64,000 nt of DNA from Heracleum sosnowskyi (Eukaryota; Streptophyta; Magnoliopsida; Apiales; Apiaceae), in assembly GCA_030848705.1 (NCBI GenBank), contig CM061235.1:138639228-138703227 (forward strand), read 5' to 3'. The notes under the pieces are model-generated. The model ran no database searches. It saw nothing but the letters and a program-made list of their open reading frames with translations, and was not told the origin of the DNA. The stretch's first letter is position 1. Each line of letters opens with the position of its first letter. A program made the position numbers and the translations under genes. Positions 57,567-64,000 of this stretch are shown one piece after another.

Positions 57567-59534
57567 TCTATCTATTATTATATATTAAACCACGACACAA
57601 GGGCAAAAATTGTCACTTTAATGCTTGTGAAATTACGATTTTACCCCTATTTTTTGAAAAATTACAAAAATGTCACCTCTTTAATGATTATGCAAAAATT
57701 AAATTAAATATGTTAGTTTTGAGAATATAACATGTGATCTTCTACACTCAAACTTACACCACAACCATTGTGCTACACTTTGTTTTGACTTTACTTTCAA
57801 AATCTTAATAAATAAACCACATATTCTCCCATCTTTTTTTTTATTTTTATTATAGAGTAAATAAATATTGATTTATATATTATTTCTAGAATATTGCACA
57901 ATATATAATTACAAAAAATATTTTTATCGATTGAGCATGATTTACAATTCTCTTTTGTCAATTTAAATGATTGATATATGTCATTTTAATATATGTGAAT
58001 TTACAATTTTGCTTATGTTAAAAAATTACATAAAAACACATTCTCTTTTATATTTATGCAAAAAGTGGATGAAATTATGTTAGTGTTGAAAATCGAACCA
58101 CTAAACTTCTCTGATCTAACTCATACCATAACCATTATACTATACGTTATTTTGAGTTTTCTTTAAAAACATTTTTAGATAAATCACATTTTCTCCAAAA
58201 AAAACGTTGGTTTATATTATTTATATAATGTTGCATATTATATATTCCAAAAACATATTTTAATGGATTGAGTACACTCTATATTTCTATTTTGTCATTT
58301 TAAATGATTGATATAAAAAATAAAATTTTAAATAATATAAAATTATACATAAATGTAATCAATTCCTAAAAAAATATGAATTTATTTACCTTCTCCTCTG
58401 TGTAGATATTAAATTATTGAAATAAAAAAATAAGATTTTTTTAAGAAATATATAATTTTGTTTATAAAATTATACATAATAAATGATTGTCTCGCATAAT
58501 TTTTATGTATATAAAATTTTAAATCCGCGAGTCATATTAGATATTTTTGGTCGACCAACTATTTAGACTTTCAGCGATTTAAAAGTGTGATTGATCTAAA
58601 AACATATACATATATTAAAAGAAATTAAAATAATTTAATTTATGTTTAAAAAAATGACAACTCCAAAAATAGGATTTATGTTGTATATATAAAAAATAAC
58701 ATAATTAATATTCAATATAAAATGAAAACAAATATGTTTTTTTGAATTATAAATATTACAAAATTGCAATAATTATTCGCAATGACCAATTAGACTATAA
58801 CTCAAAGTATGGTAATATAAATTTTAAATAGTATATTAAATTGATCAAATAATCAACATAATATATGATGGTTGAGTTATAACATTTACTTACATCAACC
58901 TATGATGAAACCAAAAAGTTTCATCTTAAATATTATGTTGATGCACAGTTATTTAAGGTTGTCTAATCATAATTTACATTGATAAAAATATTTGTAAAAA
59001 TTCAAGGTGAGTTAAAAATTAATTCATATTATAAGATAAAATCTATTTCAATTTACCAAAATTTTAAAATAGAATTTTGATATTATGTAATAAATTTTAG
59101 ACTAAAACTAAATATTAGAGTTTAAAAATGTAAAAATATGTATGTAATATATAAAAAAATGAGTTATACACCGCAAGGACGACTTTCATATAATATTAAT
59201 AGTTTCATAATATGTTTTTGCCTTACGTATATATCGATTCTTTATAAATGTACTCTAACTAAGTTAAAATCACATTGTCTATGTTTTATATTGACAATTT
59301 TCAAAAATATTTATTTATTTTATACTCAAATGTTCAATTTGATAAAGTTTCGTCATCAAAAACCATATTATTATATACTAAAAGGTTTAATTTGATAAAG
59401 TTCATATCACATCATCGAAAATTATATTAATATTTTAGTAATTAAATGTAATCATGCGATTATTATCGTATGAATATTTATCCAAATTTTATGAAATTTA
59501 ATCAAATTATAGAATATCTGGTTAATGTAATTGG
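57567..59534 (+). repeat. Second, truncated copy of the H3 family
   Basis: Starts TCTATCTATTATTATATATT after an A. It shares with H3 the phrase CACAAGGGCAAA...AATGCTTGTGAA and, further in, the TAGGATTTATGTTGTATATA-like and GTTAGACTATAA-like text, in the same order. An internal partial duplication repeats 57620-57800 at about 57990-58200. The copy runs into the element C LTR at 59535 without a visible end. Confidence 0.6.
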
Positions 59535-60253
59535 TGTTAGGAATATGTTGTTCTTGATGATAATTATAAAAACACTTAGTAGATTTTGTATTAAGTCATT
59601 TTGTAACTGTCAACGGAATGACATGCTTTGCAGTGTTTCGTTGACAGGAAGCTCATCAACGGAATGAGTGTTGTAGCAATTGCACTGTACAATACTTCAC
59701 AGTTTGATATGCATTTGATGTATGTACTAGATAGGTTTTCTAAGTCATGTTGACTAAGTACTAGATAGGCAAAATAGGTTGGTTAATTGTAAATATGTTA
59801 TGCCTTGTAATTTTGCCTAAGTGAAGACATGTCAACGGTATGAGGATTACTCTATCAACGAAACAAGGATACACCATCAACGGTATGGAGTTTACTCATC
59901 AACGAAACGAGAGAAACACCATCAATGGAATGAAGAATAAAGCTATCAACGAAACACATCTCCCTGCTATCAACGAATCATTATTGCTTTTCTGAATAGT
60001 TGACAAAGTGATAGTGACAGTTTACTGAACAGATCTAAAGGTGATGTGGAAGTGTACTTTGCATTGGAAACCATTAAAATGGACATGGGGAATAAGGAAA
60101 CATCCCAGTTTCCAATTGGGCTCTTGGGAGTGATCATAATAAGCATGAAGACAAAAACAAGGATCTCCAAGGACCACTGGGCAAAGGGATGAAAAGCAAA
60201 CTATTGGCGGTTACCTTTAGTGTAGCCAAAAATAGTATTGTAAACTTGGGGAA

Positions 60254-60260
60254 TATATAA
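60254..60260 (+). promoter_or_regulatory. TATA box of the element C LTR
   Basis: TATATAA in GGGGAATATATAACCAAG; the same box is present in the D LTR. The U3/R boundary should lie about 30 bases downstream. Confidence 0.65.
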
Positions 60261-60402
60261 CCAAGTGTAGCAGTTAAGATAGAGTAAGAGAAGAAAAACA
60301 AATAGTTTGTATTAGCTATCCTTGAGAGCATTCTTCTCTACAACTCTGTAACTGAGCAGCTGTGTACTTGTGTATCACAGATTATTTCCGCAATAAAAAC
60401 AC

Positions 60403-60433
60403 TTCAGTTGGATCATCAAACAATCCAACTGAA
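60403..60433 (+). other. Stem next to the poly(A) signal in the C LTR
   Basis: TTCAGTTGGAT (60403-60413) and ATCCAACTGAA (60423-60433) are perfect complements with a 9-base loop, just after AATAAA (about 60391-60397). D carries the same structure at 38702-38732. Confidence 0.8.
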
Positions 60434-60509
60434 TTATTTATATCTTGTGTTTTTATTTATTTAGTTCAGTTTTATTTTATAAAGTGTTTTAAGTTTAAGA
60501 AAATATCAA

Positions 60510-60540
60510 GAATTGTATTCAACCCCCCCTTCTACAATTC
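60510..60540 (+). other. C-loop hairpin in the C LTR
   Basis: GAATTGTA (60510-60517) pairs perfectly with TACAATTC (60533-60540) around TTCAACCCCCCCTTC. Confidence 0.8.
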
Positions 60541-60564
60541 TGTTAGGTCATTTGGGATTAACAA

Positions 60565-60577
60565 TGGGTATCAAAGC
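60565..60577 (+). other. Primer binding site of element C, diverged
   Basis: TGGGTATCAAAGC, two bases from the LTR end. It differs from the TGGTATCAGAGC of A and E by an added G and a G-to-A change, so priming may be impaired. Confidence 0.75.
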
Positions 60578-60627
60578 AAGCTTCTAATACACAAGAAGTT
60601 TATAGATCAAGACCAAAAACAGAAGCC

Positions 60628-63099
60628 ATGGTGAAGAAGGATGCAGGTGTAAAGATACCAGTTCTTGATAAGGACAATTACTTTCACTGGAAAGTAAAGA
60701 TGCATTTACATCTCATGTCTATGGATGAGAGATATGTAGACTGCATTGAGAAAGGTCCACACGTTCCCATGAAGTTTGCATCTAGAATTGGAGTGCCAGA
60801 TGATGCTCCTGATGTAGAAATTCCAAAACTTGTCTCAGAATGGACTATTGAAGATCTTGCAGAAATCCATAAAGATAAGAGAACCATGAACATTCTGTTT
60901 AATGGTTTGGAGCAAGAGATGTTTGACAATGTCATAAACTGTACAACCTCCAAAGAAGTATGGGACATTGTCAGAACACTATGTGAAGGAACTGAGCAAG
61001 TAAGGGAGAACAAAATGCAACTCCTTATACAACAATATGAGCACTTTCACTTTAAAGCTGGTGAAACCCTAAATGACACGTTTAGTAGGTTTCAAAAGCT
61101 TCTGAATGGATTAAAGTTGTATGGGAGAATCTACCAAACTAAGGACTCAAACCTTAAATTTCTAAGAGCTCTTCCAAAAGAATGGAAGCCTATGACTGTT
61201 TCTCTAAGAAACACTCAAGAGTACAAAGACTACACTCTTGAAAGGCTTTATGGAACCTTGAAGACTTATGAGCTGGAAATGGAGCAAGATAAGGAAATTG
61301 AAAAGGTACAGAAGAAGGGTGGATCTATTGCATTGATTGCATCTGTGAACCAACTGGAAGATGACACTGAAGAAGCTGCAAAGGCCACAACTAGTCGAGC
61401 TAGTTGTAGAAGTGATGTTAGCAAGGGTAAAGGTAAGATGACAGAAGAAGAAGAACCAGAATCAGCCAACTTGGATGACTTAGATGAGATTGATGAACGC
61501 ATTGCTTTTCTGTCAAGAAAATTCTCTAAGTTCAAGTTCAAGAGAAACTCAGAAGCAAGGCCACCAAGGAGAGACTTTCAACCTAACAAAAGTAACTGGA
61601 TTGAAAAGTCTAAATCTAAATGTTTCAATTATGGAATGCTTGGTCACTTTGCTGGAGACTGCAGAAAGCCCAAGATTGAGAAGAGCAACAGGAAATTTGA
61701 GCCTGTTGATTATAAAAAGAAATACTTTGAACTTCTCAAGCAAAAAGAAAAGGCTTTCATGTCTCAGGAGTATGATTGGGCTGGTAATGGTGAAGATTCT
61801 GATGATGATGTTGAATATGTCAACTTGGCTCTTATGGCTAACAATCATGAGCAGGAAGCAAGCTCCTCAAGCAACCAGGTAACAATTACTAATCTTTCTG
61901 AGCTTTCTAAAGAGGAATGCGATAGTGCAGTAAATGAAATGTCTACTGTATTGTATAATTTGCGTGTTACTCTTAAATCACTTACCAAAGAGAATTCAAG
62001 AATAAAAGAGACTAATTTGCTCTTAAGTGATAAGAATGCAATGTTAGAAGCACAGCTCATTGAATTTGAGAAAATGAGATGTGTTAGTAGGGATGCTAAG
62101 AAGGAACTTGAGAACGTGTTACAAAGGGAAGAAATTCTTAAGACACAACTTGAAATAGAACAAAGTGTGATTGCTAAATGGAAAGATGCCAGGAATGTTG
62201 CTACCAACATCATTAATGTTCAAGGTATGGAATCTTTCTGTGAACAATCATGGAAAAAGAACAAAGAGAAACTAGGGTATGTTTGTGAAACCTTAGAATC
62301 AGAAACAAAGTCAACAAACAACAATGATCATTTGTTGAAGGTTGATATGTCAACGGAATGCAATGTTCCGTTGACAGATGAACCATCAACCGATCAGGGT
62401 GTTTCGTTGACAGAGAAAAGAAAAGATGAACTCACTAGACTTAATAATAAGTATGGTCCTGTCACCAAGAACTTTGTTCAGGGTGAGTCTAGTAAATCAA
62501 AGAAAGTTGAGAAGCCTGTTGAGAGAGCTAATGTAGGTCACTTATCTAACAAGCAATTGAAAGATAAGTTAGAGAATGTTCAAGTTGAGGCTAAGGGAAA
62601 TAAAAGGAATAACAGGAATGGCAAAGTAGGAATTAACAAACACAACAATTACACACCTGATAAATATGCTCCTAGAAAAACATGTGTTAATTGGGGAAGT
62701 GTTAGTCATTTATCTACTAACTGCAAATCTGTTAAGAAGACTGTTAAAGTGAAAATTCCCAAGCCTGCAATGAATAGTTCCATGCCTACAATGCCTGTTA
62801 TGCCTAACATGTTTGCTCCATATGCACAATTTCAAAATCCATATGCCAGCATGCCATTTGTGTCTAATCCATACATGAATATGTTTAATGTGCCACAAAT
62901 GCCATGGAATATGAATAACATGTTTGTTCCTCCAATTATGCATGCTAAGAATGAAAATGTGAGCAATCCTCAGAAATCAACACCAAGGATAAAGATTGAT
63001 TTAAATCAATCTGAGCCCAAGGTGAAAAATGATATAAAAGGAAAAGCAAAGGCTAACAAAACAGGACCCAAGGAAACTTGGGTACCAAAATCGACTTGA
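60628..63099 (+). CDS. gag: Gag of Sirevirus element C
   Basis: 823 codons from the ATG at 60628, uninterrupted. It has the N-terminal UBN2-type capsid region (YFHWKVKM; QYEHFHFKAGETLNDTF), an acidic linker, a zinc knuckle near residue 332, a long coiled-coil region around residues 420-530, a second knuckle near residue 690, and a Met/Pro/Asn-rich segment before the ETWVPKS tail. Both knuckles have lost their second Cys: CFNYGMLGHFAGDC and CVNWGSVSHLSTNC. At 62348-62419 the coding sequence contains four copies of the LTR motif, two of them forming a perfect inverted repeat. The pol frame follows at an offset of -1. Confidence 0.92.
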   Translation: MVKKDAGVKIPVLDKDNYFHWKVKMHLHLMSMDERYVDCIEKGPHVPMKFASRIGVPDDAPDVEIPKLVSEWTIEDLAEIHKDKRTMNILFNGLEQEMFDNVINCTTSKEVWDIVRTLCEGTEQVRENKMQLLIQQYEHFHFKAGETLNDTFSRFQKLLNGLKLYGRIYQTKDSNLKFLRALPKEWKPMTVSLRNTQEYKDYTLERLYGTLKTYELEMEQDKEIEKVQKKGGSIALIASVNQLEDDTEEAAKATTSRASCRSDVSKGKGKMTEEEEPESANLDDLDEIDERIAFLSRKFSKFKFKRNSEARPPRRDFQPNKSNWIEKSKSKCFNYGMLGHFAGDCRKPKIEKSNRKFEPVDYKKKYFELLKQKEKAFMSQEYDWAGNGEDSDDDVEYVNLALMANNHEQEASSSSNQVTITNLSELSKEECDSAVNEMSTVLYNLRVTLKSLTKENSRIKETNLLLSDKNAMLEAQLIEFEKMRCVSRDAKKELENVLQREEILKTQLEIEQSVIAKWKDARNVATNIINVQGMESFCEQSWKKNKEKLGYVCETLESETKSTNNNDHLLKVDMSTECNVPLTDEPSTDQGVSLTEKRKDELTRLNNKYGPVTKNFVQGESSKSKKVEKPVERANVGHLSNKQLKDKLENVQVEAKGNKRNNRNGKVGINKHNNYTPDKYAPRKTCVNWGSVSHLSTNCKSVKKTVKVKIPKPAMNSSMPTMPVMPNMFAPYAQFQNPYASMPFVSNPYMNMFNVPQMPWNMNNMFVPPIMHAKNENVSNPQKSTPRIKIDLNQSEPKVKNDIKGKAKANKTGPKETWVPKST
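62348..62376. repeat. Perfect inverted repeat of the LTR motif inside element C gag
   Basis: TGTCAACGGAA (62348-62358) and TTCCGTTGACA (62366-62376), 11 bp each with a 7-base spacer. Further motif copies follow at about 62385 and 62402-62413. Confidence 0.9.
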
Positions 63100-63116
63100 T
63101 TTGGTTCTATTGTGTG

Positions 63117-64000
63117 CAGGGAGACAAAAGGAATCTTTGGTACTTGGATAGTGGTTGTTCAAGACACATGACTGGTGATTCTACCCTGCTCACAGAGTTT
63201 CAGGAAAGAGCTGGCCCTTGTATTGCTTTTGGAGATGACAGCAAAGGCTACACAAAGGGATATGGCTTGATTTCAAAAGAGAATGTCATCATAGATGAGG
63301 TTGCATTGGTGGATGGTCTTAAACACAACTTGCTTAGTATCAGCCAACTTTGTGACAAAGGATTTTTAGTTACTTTTTCTAAAGAAGCCTGTGTTGTTTC
63401 TAAAGGAGGAAACAACAATGTGGTAATGACTGGATTCAGAAGAGGGAATGTGTACATTGCTGACTTTAGTAGCACAAGTTCAGAAACCATCACTTGTCTT
63501 TTCAGCAAGGCAAGCAAGGATGAAAGTTGGCTATGGCACAAGAAATTATCTCATCTGAACTTTAAAGTTATGAATGATTTGGTGAGGAAAGATCTTGCTA
63601 GAGGAATTCCACAAGTGGAGTTTTCCAAGGATGGTTTGTGTGATGCTTGTCAAAAGGGGAAACAAAAGAAGGCATCATTCAAAAGCAAGACAGAGTCATC
63701 AATTGTCCATCAGCTTGAGTTGCTTCATATGGATTTGTTTGGCCCTGTAAATGTCATGTCTATTTCAAAGAAGAAATATTGTCTTGTGATTGTTGATGAT
63801 TTTTCTAGATTTACATGGACTTTCTTTTTGCTCTCCAAGGATGAGGCAAGTGAAATCATTATCAATCACATCAAGATGGTAAACAATCATCCTGACTTGA
63901 AAGTAAGAAGGATTAGGAGTGACAATGGGACAGAATTCAAGAATTCAAGCATGAAGGTGTTCTGTGAAGAAAATGGTATTTTGCATGAGTTTTCAGCAGC
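63117..64000 (+). CDS. pol: pol of element C, N-terminal part (protease, integrase), runs off window
   Basis: Open from TGCAG|GG to the window end with no stop. It encodes protease with LDSGCSRHMTG, the integrase zinc region WHKKLSHLN with CDACQKGK, and the start of the integrase core with DLFGPVNVMS, VDDFSRFTW and SDNGTEF. There is no ATG at the start, so expression must depend on gag frameshifting or on splicing. Confidence 0.9.

Larger units (their letters stand above)
59535..60563 (+). repeat. 5' LTR of element C
   Basis: TGTTAGG...ATTAACA. It contains about ten copies of TCAACGRWATG or its inverse between 59610 and 59985, a conserved block at 59970-60170, a TATA box TATATAA at 60254-60260, AATAAA near 60391, a perfect 11-bp stem at 60403-60433 and the C-loop hairpin at 60510-60540. 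Confidence 0.92.
59535..64000 (+). mobile_element. Sirevirus-type Ty1/copia element C, 5' half (runs off window)
   Basis: A plus-strand element with a 1029-bp 5' LTR, primer site, intact 823-codon gag and a pol open from the junction to the end of the window. It belongs to the same family as the D LTR at 38567-39616. The target duplication cannot be checked because the 3' end is outside the window. Confidence 0.93.

Noticed and set aside
57291..59667. Small ORFs of 60-90 codons in the AT-rich right part
   Set aside because: No recognisable domain, AT-driven composition and overlap with Helitron termini or the C LTR.

Overview
This window is nuclear DNA of a flowering plant, almost certainly a eudicot. 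It is AT-rich and dominated by plant transposons: Sirevirus-type Ty1/copia elements with an initiator-Met-tRNA primer site, Helitrons with CTRR ends and an RPA-like gene, and an L1-type LINE. It holds one recognisable host gene, a ten-exon class IV homeodomain-leucine zipper gene of the HDG11/HDG12 type. I cannot fix the family from sequence alone; an asterid is my guess.

Layout. 1-643: AT-rich flank. 644-12322: a complete Sirevirus (A, minus strand) with 495-bp LTRs, a TAGAA target duplication, intact gag, a pol with six in-frame stops and a third ORF with one stop. 12328-18955: decayed Helitron repeats, including a well-delimited Helitron H1 (12943-15426) whose empty site survives in a neighbouring duplicate. 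18956-40597: a Helitron (H2) of the same family as H1, with a multi-exon RPA1-like pseudogene. The end of that gene is interrupted by a nest of LTR elements: Sirevirus E (plus) whose 5' LTR contains a solo LTR flanked by ACAGA; Sirevirus B (minus) inserted in the E reverse transcriptase; and an LTR (D, minus) inserted in B gag. The missing halves of E, B and D imply a large deletion ending near 39630. 40618-41848: another decayed Helitron-like repeat, interrupted by a full-length LINE (41857-47271) with two intact ORFs, poly(A) and an 8-bp target duplication. 48962-52710: the HD-ZIP IV gene (minus). 54574-59534: two head-to-tail copies of a third Helitron-like family. 59535-64000: the 5' half of Sirevirus C (plus), same family as D, with LTR, primer site, intact gag and an open pol running off the window.

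What stands out. Each Sirevirus family carries its own short motif repeated many times in both orientations in non-coding DNA: in the LTR, in the pol-ORF3 spacer, and in one case inside gag. In three families the LTR 3' end can form a hairpin whose C-rich loop is invariant while both stem arms change together. All four gag-pol junctions carry the same TGCAG|GG, which looks like a splice acceptor. Two families carry a large third ORF of shared architecture and unknown function; one copy (1262 codons) is intact.

All boundaries, alignments and mismatch counts were made by eye; no database search was possible.
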